DNA from: Rubrobacter sp.
GTDB lineage: Bacteria; Actinomycetota; Rubrobacteria; Rubrobacterales; Rubrobacteraceae
Assembly (NCBI GenBank): GCA_019247245.1
Contig: JAFAPF010000249.1
Coordinates: 1 to 6,196 of the forward strand
Reading direction: 5' to 3'
Length of the DNA stretch: 6,196 nucleotides
The notes beneath the pieces were generated by a model. It did not search any database. It was not told the DNA's origin and saw nothing but the letters and a program-made list of their open reading frames with translations. Every line of letters starts with the position of its first letter. Position 1 is the first letter of the stretch. Made by a program: the position numbers and the translations under genes. This document shows, one piece after another, positions 1 through 4,806 of this stretch.

Positions 1-295
1 CTTCGGTGTCGCTGCTGACAATCGAGGCCACCATCGGCCAAAAGGTGAAGAAGTTACTGCGCGCCATCACCAAGATGCCAACGTCTTCGCGATCCTTTAT
101 GAGTTGGGTGAGCTTCTTGGCGGTGGTAAACCCGCCGAAGCCACCGCCCACGATGAGGATCTTTTTGTCGAACTTTTCGTAGCTGGGCTTCTCCCAGGCG
201 GCGTACCGGGGCTCGGGGTTGAGCGCCCGCCGCACCGCCCCCAGAGCCAACACGGTTCCACCGAGCGCGAGCCCCCCCTTTAGCAACCTGTTCAT
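1..295 (-). CDS. NAD(P)/FAD-dependent oxidoreductase, type II NADH dehydrogenase-like (5' part only)
   Basis: The first 98 codons are visible; the rest lies beyond the left edge. The start is ATG at 295-293 with AGGAGG (305-300) four bases upstream. Residues 5-20 form a short hydrophobic stretch followed by two arginines, which could be an N-terminal membrane anchor. At residues 46-56 the sequence ILIVGGGFGGF is the dinucleotide-binding beta-alpha-beta motif (GxGxxG, G50, G52, G55) that binds FAD in NDH-2 and sulfide:quinone reductase-like enzymes. The later NFFTFWPMV segment (81-89) fits the conserved loop after the second strand of this family. Known role of the family: transfer of electrons from NAD(P)H or another donor to quinone at the inner face of the membrane. 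Which donor is used cannot be decided from this part. The promoter region carries operator-like inverted repeats. Family fairly sure, exact reaction not. Confidence 0.82.
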   Translation of the reverse strand, partial: MNRLLKGGLALGGTVLALGAVRRALNPEPRYAAWEKPSYEKFDKKILIVGGGFGGFTTAKKLTQLIKDREDVGILVMARSNFFTFWPMVASIVSSDTE

Positions 296-324
296 AAAAC
301 CTCCTGAGAATCGTCTTTCCCCAA

Positions 325-362
325 TACGGACCGTAGTAACTCGTCTGTTACTGCATATTATC
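325..362 (-). promoter_or_regulatory. Possible promoter -10 with operator-like inverted repeats for the NDH-2-like gene
   Basis: Read on the minus strand, GATAAT (362-357) is one base from the consensus -10; no convincing -35 is seen at normal spacing. Directly downstream, at the expected transcription start, lie AGTAAC-6 nt-GTTACT (335-352) and the short palindrome TACGGaCCGTA (325-335). Two adjacent dyads at the start site look like repressor sites. This is inference from sequence symmetry only. Confidence 0.35.
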
Positions 363-420
363 AAACGCCGATCCAACATAAACCTACTGGCGATCGAGCA
401 CGAGAACTATTGCGCACTTG

Positions 421-436
421 CCGGCCTTCAGGCCGG
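421..436 (-). terminator. GC-rich hairpin spanning the YjbQ stop codon
   Basis: CCGGCC (421-426) and GGCCGG (431-436) form a perfect 6-bp GC stem around a 4-base loop that, on the minus strand, contains the TGA stop codon of the YjbQ gene. No T-run follows on either strand, so a classical intrinsic terminator is not shown; it may protect the 3' end or pause polymerase. It lies at the end of the three-gene cluster. Confidence 0.35.
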
Positions 437-832
437 GTAAACAGCAACCCGGACGGTCCTTCTACGGGGTCCGTCGAACTCTGCCAGGAACACGCCTTGC
501 CAGCGCCCGAGATCTAGTTGCCCGGCGTGTACCAAGAGGTGCTGCGACTGCCCGAAGAGGCTGGCGAGAAAGTGCGAGTCGCTGTTGCCCTCGGCGTGGT
601 CGAAACGCACGTCTAAAGCTCCTACGAGCGCCCGGCAAGCGGCAGCAAGGTCGCGTGGTACGTCCCGATCGTAGTCCTCGTTGACGGTGACCGCGGCCGT
701 GGTATGGGTCGAGTAGACGATACAGATGCCCTCGGACACCCCAGACTTCTGCACGGCTTTTTTTACCTCTTCGGTGATAGAGACGAGCTCGAAGCGCTCA
801 CTCGTGTCTACCCGGATATCGCCGACATTCAA
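428..832 (-). CDS. YjbQ/UPF0047 family protein
   Basis: A 134-residue protein, the normal length for this single-domain family. The signature segments are all present: STHTTAAVTVNED (41-53), then H79-A-E-G-N-S-D-S-H87, the GQLDLGRWQ stretch (104-112) and EFDGPRRR (118-125). In solved family members the conserved His, Asn/His and nearby acidic residues bind a metal ion; H43, N83 and H87 are the candidates here. E. coli YjbQ can replace thiamine-phosphate synthase weakly, but the true role of the family is unsettled, so no pathway is assigned. The start is TTG at 832-830, which overlaps the stop of the HAD gene (TTGA), so translation is probably coupled. An ATG at 828-826 is out of frame. It is the last gene of a leftward cluster and ends in a GC hairpin. 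Confidence 0.9.
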   Translation of the reverse strand: MNVGDIRVDTSERFELVSITEEVKKAVQKSGVSEGICIVYSTHTTAAVTVNEDYDRDVPRDLAAACRALVGALDVRFDHAEGNSDSHFLASLFGQSQHLLVHAGQLDLGRWQGVFLAEFDGPRRRTVRVAVYPA

Positions 833-1602
833 CCTTTATCCCCCGCTTGCATGCCGAGCGCCTCCGGCAGACCGGCGATGCTGTTAAGAACGAGATCAGG
901 CTCTGCGCCAGGGGTCTCTATCCCCACCCGATATTTCCCGGTTTTGACCTGTACACCAAGTAACCCCGCTTTTTGGGCCCCAGCTACGTCGGCACGCGCA
1001 TCATCGCCGACCATCGCGACCTCCCACGCACTCAGCCCCAGATCTGCGAGGGCGGCCCTGAAAAAGGGTGGTTCCGGTTTACCAATCACGGTGGCCACTT
1101 GTCCACTCGCATACTCGAGTGCGGCTACGAAAGGTCCAGCGTCCAGGGAGAGCCCATCTTCTTTTTTCCAGTAGCGGTTCTTTTGCAAAGCGACGAGCTC
1201 TGCGCCGCTCATCAGCTGTCGGAACGCAGCGTCGAGTCGCACGTAGGTGAAATCCTCGCCGAGATCTCCCACCAGTACGAACTCGGGAGACATCGAGGTG
1301 AACTGTAGACCGCCGAGGTCTTCAAAGAGCGTCTCGGACACAAGCGGATAACATGAATGTCCGCGCATCTTGATATTGGTTGCCGTAGCGGGGGTAAACA
1401 CTAGCTCCTCTAGAACTGGGAATCCCATGTCGTCAAGCCGAGCAACAATTTCCCGGCGTGACTGGCGAGTAGTGTTGGTAACGTAACGATACGGGATGCC
1501 GGCATCTTTCAGGCATGCGAGGGTCTTACGAGCACCCTCTATCGGTACGTTCCCGGTATAGAGCGTCCCGTCGAGGTCTATGAGTAAGCCCTTCACATTC
1601 AT
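829..1602 (-). CDS. HAD-IIA family phosphatase, LHPP-like (TIGR01458 type)
   Basis: With the ATG at 1602-1600 the protein has 257 residues, the usual size of this family, and starts directly on the first catalytic strand. HAD motif I is DLDGTLY (D9 nucleophile, D11 acid/base). Motif II is VTNTTRQSR (T42 or N43 region). A cap domain covers about 70-165. The lysine motif is GKPEPPFF (K175) and the metal-binding motif is GDDARADVAGA (D200, D201, D205), followed by GVQVKTGKYR. The LHPP branch hydrolyses phospholysine, phosphohistidine or pyrophosphate in vitro; the natural substrate here is unknown. The frame stays open for 39 codons upstream, to 1719 inside the SufT gene, but those residues are not family-like. 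No ribosome site precedes this ATG; a 13-codon mini-ORF ends over it (TGATG), suggesting coupled translation. It overlaps the YjbQ gene by four bases. Confidence 0.88.
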   Translation of the reverse strand: MNVKGLLIDLDGTLYTGNVPIEGARKTLACLKDAGIPYRYVTNTTRQSRREIVARLDDMGFPVLEELVFTPATATNIKMRGHSCYPLVSETLFEDLGGLQFTSMSPEFVLVGDLGEDFTYVRLDAAFRQLMSGAELVALQKNRYWKKEDGLSLDAGPFVAALEYASGQVATVIGKPEPPFFRAALADLGLSAWEVAMVGDDARADVAGAQKAGLLGVQVKTGKYRVGIETPGAEPDLVLNSIAGLPEALGMQAGDKG

Positions 1603-1643
1603 CACGGCGGGGATAAAGACGCACCGCGGATGAGATCCGACAT
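1602..1643 (-). other. 13-codon mini-ORF ending over the HAD start codon
   Basis: An ATG at 1643-1641 opens 13 codons (MSDLIRGASLSPP) that end in TGA sharing its last base with the HAD ATG (TGATG). The strong GGAGGT (1662-1657) lies 13 bases before the mini-ORF ATG, longer than ideal, with AAGG abutting the ATG. Because the HAD gene has no ribosome site of its own, re-initiation after this mini-ORF is a reasonable hypothesis. There is no sequence evidence that the peptide itself matters. Confidence 0.25.
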
Positions 1644-1656
1644 CCTTGTAGTTCTT

Positions 1657-1662
1657 ACCTCC
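1657..1662 (-). promoter_or_regulatory. Strong Shine-Dalgarno without a well-placed start codon
   Basis: GGAGGT follows the SufT stop codon by five bases. No ATG, GTG or TTG lies 4-12 bases downstream; the next ATG is 13 bases on and opens the mini-ORF, and the HAD ATG is 54 bases on. It is the only good ribosome site in the SufT-HAD gap. Confidence 0.5.
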
Positions 1663-1667
1663 GACAG

Positions 1668-1997
1668 CTAGCGTCCGAAGAAGAGCTTTGCCGCCGGGCT
1701 CATCATCTCCGGAGACCACATCGGCTCGAAGGTGAGCTGGGCGTTAACCGTCTCGACACCCTTAATGCTTAAAGCCTCGGCCTCTACCTGCTCCTGGATC
1801 AAATCCCCTACCGGGCACATAGGGCTAGTCAAGCTGAAGATAACATCCACGTGGCGCCCTTCGTCGTGGATACCCACGTCGTAGATAAGCCCTAACTCCA
1901 CGAGATCCATCCCGATCTCTGGATCGATCACGTTCCTTAACTGGTCTAGCACACGCTCCTCGGTTAACACTCTTTCACCTCTCTTTATTGCACTCAT
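1668..1997 (-). CDS. SufT / MIP18-type (DUF59) metal-sulfur cluster assembly protein
   Basis: A 109-residue single-domain DUF59 protein. Conserved features are IDPEIGMDLVELGLIYDV (24-41), LTSPMCPVG (56-64) with the single conserved cysteine C61, and the C-terminal PMWSPEMMSPAAK (92-104). Family members (SufT, the PaaD N-terminal domain, eukaryotic MIP18) act in the cytoplasm in maturation or delivery of Fe-S clusters, usually beside suf or paa genes. Here the partners are a HAD phosphatase and YjbQ instead, so it is a stand-alone copy. The start is uncertain. ATG at 1997 has only AAGGA 12 bases upstream, and a promoter predicted just before it would leave too short a leader. GTG at 1970 has a strong AGAGGTGA site (1982-1975) four bases upstream and gives a 100-residue protein starting at residue 10, closer to the usual family N-terminus. 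The longer form is listed for safety. Confidence 0.9.
   Translation of the reverse strand: MSAIKRGERVLTEERVLDQLRNVIDPEIGMDLVELGLIYDVGIHDEGRHVDVIFSLTSPMCPVGDLIQEQVEAEALSIKGVETVNAQLTFEPMWSPEMMSPAAKLFFGR
1975..1982 (-). promoter_or_regulatory. Ribosome site favouring a GTG start at 1970 for the SufT-like gene
   Basis: AGAGGTGA is complementary to the 16S 3' end and sits four bases before GTG (1970-1968), inside the longer reading from ATG 1997. It supports the 100-residue form of the protein. Confidence 0.5.
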
Positions 1998-2014
1998 GAG
2001 CTCTGCGCTTCCTT

Positions 2015-2042
2015 ATTGTAAAGGCGTCCCGCAAGTTTTCCA
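2015..2042 (-). promoter_or_regulatory. Candidate promoter of the SufT-HAD-YjbQ cluster
   Basis: On the minus strand, TGGAAA (2042-2037, 4/6 of the -35 consensus) and TACAAT (2020-2015, 5/6 of the -10 consensus) are 16 bases apart. Transcription would begin near 2008. That would leave about 10 bases before ATG 1997 but nearly 40 before GTG 1970. A weak DnaA-box-like sequence (2036-2044) overlaps the -35. Not tested; the motif is common by chance. Confidence 0.4.
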
Positions 2043-2044
2043 CT
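2036..2044 (+). promoter_or_regulatory. Weak DnaA-box-like site
   Basis: TTTTCCACT has two mismatches to TTATCCACA and overlaps the predicted -35 of the SufT cluster. It is listed only because of the better boxes about 100 bases away. Confidence 0.25.
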
Positions 2045-2137
2045 CCATACAATTACCCTGAGCAACACCTGAATAACATGCTCAAGACATTGAAGCTTGT
2101 TACACGTACGTTCGACTGTTGTCACACTTATTCCACT

Positions 2138-2146
2138 TTATCCACT
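2138..2146 (+). promoter_or_regulatory. DnaA-box-like site (one mismatch)
   Basis: TTATCCACT differs from the consensus TTATCCACA only in the last base and lies 12 bases before the palindrome, in the same orientation as its left arm. Its proximity makes a chance match less likely. Confidence 0.5.
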
Positions 2147-2157
2147 GCTCTCGCTGC

Positions 2158-2183
2158 GTTATCCACAATATATTGTGGATAAC
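2158..2183. repeat. Perfect 26-bp palindrome of two consensus DnaA boxes
   Basis: TTATCCACA (2159-2167) and TGTGGATAA (2174-2182) are both exact matches to the strict DnaA box. They face each other around an AT-only 6-base centre, and the symmetry extends one further base on each side. DnaA-ATP binds such boxes at origins, at titration sites and in promoters. A different dimeric regulator reading the same dyad is also possible. Confidence 0.8.
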
Positions 2184-2792
2184 TTCTCGATGTGGCGGAT
2201 CAGCGCGCAAGTCCAACGAGACCGGGAGGGGCCGACAGTTAGCGAATTAGGAGGGATACGTGGCAGCGTCGAGACCCTCATAATGGCTTGGGTACACTCT
2301 CCCCGGAAAGGGATCAGGCTCACCTGGCTTCTGAGCAGTAGTCCGTGCACTTTTTCTTCTGCATACGCCACATGTTGTGTCACCTCATCGATCATCCTCG
2401 ACATTTGGATGGCATAGTGACGCTCGCAACGTGCTCGCAACTTCCCGGGACGCATGTGGGGAATTTGATGGGAGTAAGATGCCCTTAGTGTCGTAGCTTA
2501 AGGGTTAGGACGTGACGAAAGACAGGATCGCAGCGCAGGAAGCGGCTCCAAGCGAACGCTTAACAGCACCTGTAGTAACGGCGTATGTTCGGCCACAGCG
2601 TAAGAGCCAATGCTGAACTACCATCGTATGCTGCGTTACGAGCGGGAGACAGTACACAGGTTACTTACGTGCTTGTGGGGTCGCCACACGCTTTGTTGAC
2701 CCGCTCATAGACGACCTAGGCCAGGAATGCAGCATAGAGAAGCAGCCTTTGAATAGAAACCTGAGAAGGAGCAAAGGTAAGGGTAACCCCCA

Positions 2793-2823
2793 TTACTACA
2801 AATCTTAAGACAGCTCATATATA
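2793..2823 (+). promoter_or_regulatory. Possible weak promoter of the six-helix membrane protein gene
   Basis: TATATA (2818-2823) could serve as a -10, with TTACTA (2793-2798, 3/6) 19 bases before it. A start near 2830 would leave a short leader that still contains the ribosome site. The -35 is poor, so this is a suggestion only. Confidence 0.2.
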
Positions 2824-2846
2824 CAAAGGGGTAAGAAAGGAGAAAT

Positions 2847-3422
2847 TTGTCTACAAACGTTACCCAATGGGGAGCGCTAGGAGCGATACTTGCTGGCGTA
2901 GTGTGGTTAGCGTCGGGACTCGTCGATATGACGTTTTTGAGAGGGCAAGATTACGAAGCCCCTGGCTTCATCTTCCTAGTAGAGGCGATGTACATCGTTG
3001 CCCTGGCAGGCACCCTGGGGGGGCTTGTAGGGCTCCATACCCGGCAAGCAACCCGCTATGGGTGGTTGGGAAAGGCGGGTTTCTTAGCAGCATTCATCGG
3101 GAGCGCACTGTTGCTTATAGGTCTCGTCCTCACCTTTCTGATCAGGGACAGCACGCTTGAGCGTGTGTTTGCTGACCCGGTACTAGGGCTGGGGCTTTTA
3201 TGTACATTTATCGGGTTCGTGCTCTTAGGCGTTGCTACCCTGATGTTGGGGGTGTTACCGCAGTGGTGTGGCTTACTACTCATCGTCTGTCTTCCTCTCG
3301 CGGTCATTTTGGGAGATTACGGCGGGGGGATAGCGCTAGGTTTGGCCTGGCTGGCGTTAGGCTACGTTCTTTTGTCGCAACGCGACGTATCCGCTTTGGT
3401 CGGCGGTTCCGAGAAGCGGTAG
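2847..3422 (+). CDS. Six-helix integral membrane protein of unknown function
   Basis: A 191-residue hydrophobic protein. Likely membrane segments are about 10-31, 41-63, 74-98, 113-136, 141-156 and 160-177. The loops are short, with charged stretches at 32-37 (RGQDYE), 64-70 and 100-110, and the C-terminal tail (178-191) is basic and polar. There are no conserved catalytic or metal-binding motifs and no signal peptide apart from the first helix. The start is TTG at 2847 with AAAGGAG (2836-2842) four bases upstream. No ATG or GTG lies better placed. I recall similar unnamed six-helix proteins in Rubrobacter-type genomes but no function. It is monocistronic: the 850-base gap lies before it and a hairpin plus a pseudogene lie after it. 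The coding sequence is intact although the next gene is decayed. Confidence 0.8.
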   Translation: MSTNVTQWGALGAILAGVVWLASGLVDMTFLRGQDYEAPGFIFLVEAMYIVALAGTLGGLVGLHTRQATRYGWLGKAGFLAAFIGSALLLIGLVLTFLIRDSTLERVFADPVLGLGLLCTFIGFVLLGVATLMLGVLPQWCGLLLIVCLPLAVILGDYGGGIALGLAWLALGYVLLSQRDVSALVGGSEKR

Positions 3423-3477
3423 CAGCATCTACTTTCATCTACTTTTAGTGCTCTGCTGCGCTTCGGCAAAAGTGTTG

Positions 3478-3504
3478 TCAAAACCTCACTTCGGCAGGTT
3501 TTGA
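3478..3504 (+). terminator. Hairpin after the membrane protein gene
   Basis: TCAAAACCT (3478-3486) and AGGTTTTGA (3496-3504) form a perfect 9-bp stem with a 9-base loop, 56 bases after the stop codon. A-run and T-run are within the stem, so it could work in both directions, but no further U-tract follows. A tandem ATCTACTTTC/ATCTACTTTT (3427-3446) lies just before it. Confidence 0.45.
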
Positions 3505-3538
3505 TGCGACCGGTTGTCCAGAGCAGAGGGTTGGTCGC

Positions 3539-3544
3539 AGGAGA
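3539..3544 (+). promoter_or_regulatory. Ribosome site retained by the alcohol dehydrogenase pseudogene
   Basis: AGGAGA sits five bases before the ancestral ATG at 3550. It fixes the original start, which is now out of frame with the rest of the coding sequence. Confidence 0.6.
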
Positions 3545-3549
3545 TATCC

Positions 3550-4535
3550 ATGCGCGCGATGATCACAACCTTCTAGAGGCTCCGGGTGAGCCTTTGCGCC
3601 TCACCAATACATCGAGGCCAGGGCCAGAGGCGAGGCAGGTCCTGATACGTATCCACGCCTGTGCGGTATGCCGGACAGTCTTACACATCGTTGACGGAGA
3701 ACTTACCGGCCCGAAACTTCCCTTGATCCCTGGACACCATATCGTCGGCACCATAGTGGAGACCAGTGCTCAGCCGTTCTCTGTCGGAGACCGCGTCGGA
3801 GTACCCTGGCTCGGCTGGACTTGCGGTGCATGCCGCTACTGCCTGAGCAGTCATGAGAACCTCTGCGATAATGCCCGCTTTATGGACCATCATATCGATG
3901 GTGGCTGTGCCGAATACACCGTAGCGGATCATCGTTTCTGCTTTCCACTACCACCCGGATCCCGGACCTACAGGCGGCGCCGCTGTTGTGTGCGGGACTT
4001 ATAGGTTACCTCTCGCTTCTAATGGCTGGGGACGACGAACGCCTTGTCATTCTACGGCTTTGGAGCGGCCGCGCATATCGTGACGCAGGTAGCCCGCCAC
4101 CAGGGTCGAAGGGTCTTCTGCTTTAGCAGGCTCGTAGATGAGGCAGCCTAGCGGTTCGCTCTAGAGCTGGGGGTCGTATGGGCAGGTGATTCGGCGCAAG
4201 CACCGCCGGAGGTACTGGAGGCAGCCTTCATCTTTGCTCTGGTCAGGCCTTGGCCCCAGCCTCCCTACGAGCCGTCGCCAAGGGAGGGTTGGCCGTGTGC
4301 GGTACCATACACATGAGTGATATCCCATCCTTTCCGTACACAATCCTCTGGGGCAAGCGGGACATCCGATCGGTGGCGAACCTGAGCCGCCTAGACGGCG
4401 AGGAGTTCTCGCCCTAGCCCCAGAGGCACCGATTCACACCGAGGTTATACCCTTCAACTGGAGAAAGCCAACGAAGCCCTGAAGGCATTACGCAGCGGTG
4501 TGCTACGAGTCGCCGCCATGCTGCTCGTGGACTAA
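3550..4535 (+). pseudogene. Zinc-dependent alcohol dehydrogenase pseudogene (MDR superfamily)
   Basis: When the frames are joined, this reads as a full-length medium-chain zinc alcohol dehydrogenase of about 325-330 residues. It has APGEPLRL near the N-terminus, the catalytic-zinc segment CAVCRTVLHIVDGEL, LPLIPGHHIVG, and the structural-zinc cysteines in CGACRYCLSSHENLC. The nucleotide-binding FYGFGAAAHIVTQVAR, AKGGLAVCGTIHMSDIPSFP and the C-terminal LEKANEALKALRSG follow. It is broken by frame changes near 3553-3578, 3960, 4046-4049, 4239, 4407 and 4456, and by TAG at 4149-4151 where relatives appear to have CAG. Five of the six changes fit a single-base deletion. The usual Asp after CRT has become Val. 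The longest open piece (3501-4004) could at most give a fragment lacking the coenzyme domain. The original enzyme would have oxidised alcohols or reduced aldehydes with NAD(P). Neighbouring genes are intact, so sequencing error is unlikely to explain all lesions. Confidence 0.9.
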
Positions 4536-4536
4536 G

Positions 4537-4564
4537 CTATCTCAAGCGACAAAGCTTGGGATAG
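4537..4564 (+). terminator. Hairpin directly after the alcohol dehydrogenase pseudogene
   Basis: CTATCTCAAGC (4537-4547) and GCTTGGGATAG (4554-4564) form an 11-bp stem with one G-U pair around a GACAAA loop, one base after the ancestral stop codon. No T-run follows. Its position suggests it was the terminator or 3'-end structure of the former gene. Confidence 0.45.
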
Positions 4565-4613
4565 TCCGTCGAGGGTACGCCCAATCAGGAATCCGTCCCT
4601 GGTTGCTAAGGTG

Positions 4614-4781
4614 TTAGTGGTGATCACCAGAGGATGCTACAGTCAAGAGTCCACCGGCTATCAGCAGGGTGTCCGCGGCAATACTCAACAACGAGGTCGT
4701 ACCGGCCACGCTACCGGTCTTTGGGAGCTGAGGAGCAGCCTTGGCGGCTTGCTCGATCAACTGCGTGGGCTTAACATTCGC
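4614..4781 (-). pseudogene. Remnant of an LPXTG cell-wall-anchored protein (sorting signal only)
   Basis: Fifty-five open codons on the minus strand between TAG (4784-4782) and TAA (4616-4614) encode a recognisable C-terminal sorting signal. A polar/Ala-rich lead (QLIEQAAKAAPQ) is followed by LPKTG (residues 19-23, bases 4727-4713), then a mostly hydrophobic stretch ending in TLLIAGGLL (38-46). Class A sortases cut between Thr and Gly of this motif and link the protein to the cell wall. The usual arginine/lysine tail is missing, replaced by SSGDHH, an Asp (37) interrupts the hydrophobic stretch, and the whole N-terminal body is absent. No start with a ribosome site precedes it. It is most likely the degraded 3' end of a surface protein gene, lying in the same decayed stretch as the dehydrogenase. 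Confidence 0.55.
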
Positions 4782-4785
4782 CTAA

Positions 4786-4801
4786 GAGAACGTGGGTTCT
4801 C
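4786..4801 (-). terminator. Small hairpin just after the Nudix gene
   Basis: GAGAAC (4786-4791) and GTTCTC (4796-4801) form a 6-bp stem with a 4-base loop, five bases beyond the Nudix stop codon as transcribed. Only a weak TT follows, so termination is plausible but not shown. Confidence 0.35.
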
Positions 4802-4806
4802 CCGCT

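Larger units (their letters stand above)
1998..2846. other. Gene-poor intergenic region with a DnaA-box cluster at its left end
   Basis: About 850 bases between divergently transcribed genes without a gene I recognise. The left 190 bases are AT-richer and carry the DnaA-box palindrome, two further box-like 9-mers and the promoter of the SufT cluster. The reading frames in the remainder (minus strand 2159-2455, 98 codons; plus strand 2097-2417, 106 codons) lack ribosome sites and resemble no family I know. A strong AGGAGG (2249-2254) leads only into a 7-codon ORF starting at GTG 2260. A tandem GCTCGCAAC pair (2422-2441) and an inverted CCCTTA/TAAGGG (2482-2504) are visible. The stretch could be a decayed gene or a non-coding regulatory region; nothing decides it. 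Confidence 0.5.

Noticed and set aside
1603..1719. N-terminal extension of the HAD protein to ATG 1719
   Set aside because: The extra 39 residues are not family-like and overlap the SufT coding sequence; the HAD fold starts at the ATG at 1602.
2158..2183. Palindrome as a dif/Xer recombination site or insertion-sequence end
   Set aside because: It does not match the dif core pattern known to me, and no transposase, terminal repeat pair or target duplication is visible nearby. DnaA boxes explain both arms exactly.
2097..2417. 106-codon plus-strand ORF
   Set aside because: It overlaps the DnaA-box region, has no ribosome site, and its Ser/Cys-rich translation looks like an antisense shadow.
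2159..2455. 98-codon minus-strand ORF in the intergenic region as a real gene
   Set aside because: No ribosome site, no family resemblance, an odd basic start, and its 3' end runs through the DnaA-box palindrome. It could be a decayed fragment but nothing supports a gene.
2512..2616. 34-codon plus-strand ORF from GTG 2512
   Set aside because: Short, no usable ribosome spacing, no recognisable product.
3501..4004. A 167-residue alcohol dehydrogenase as an intact CDS
   Set aside because: The open frame begins upstream of the true ATG in a hairpin, lacks the coenzyme domain, and continues in other frames; it is part of the pseudogene.
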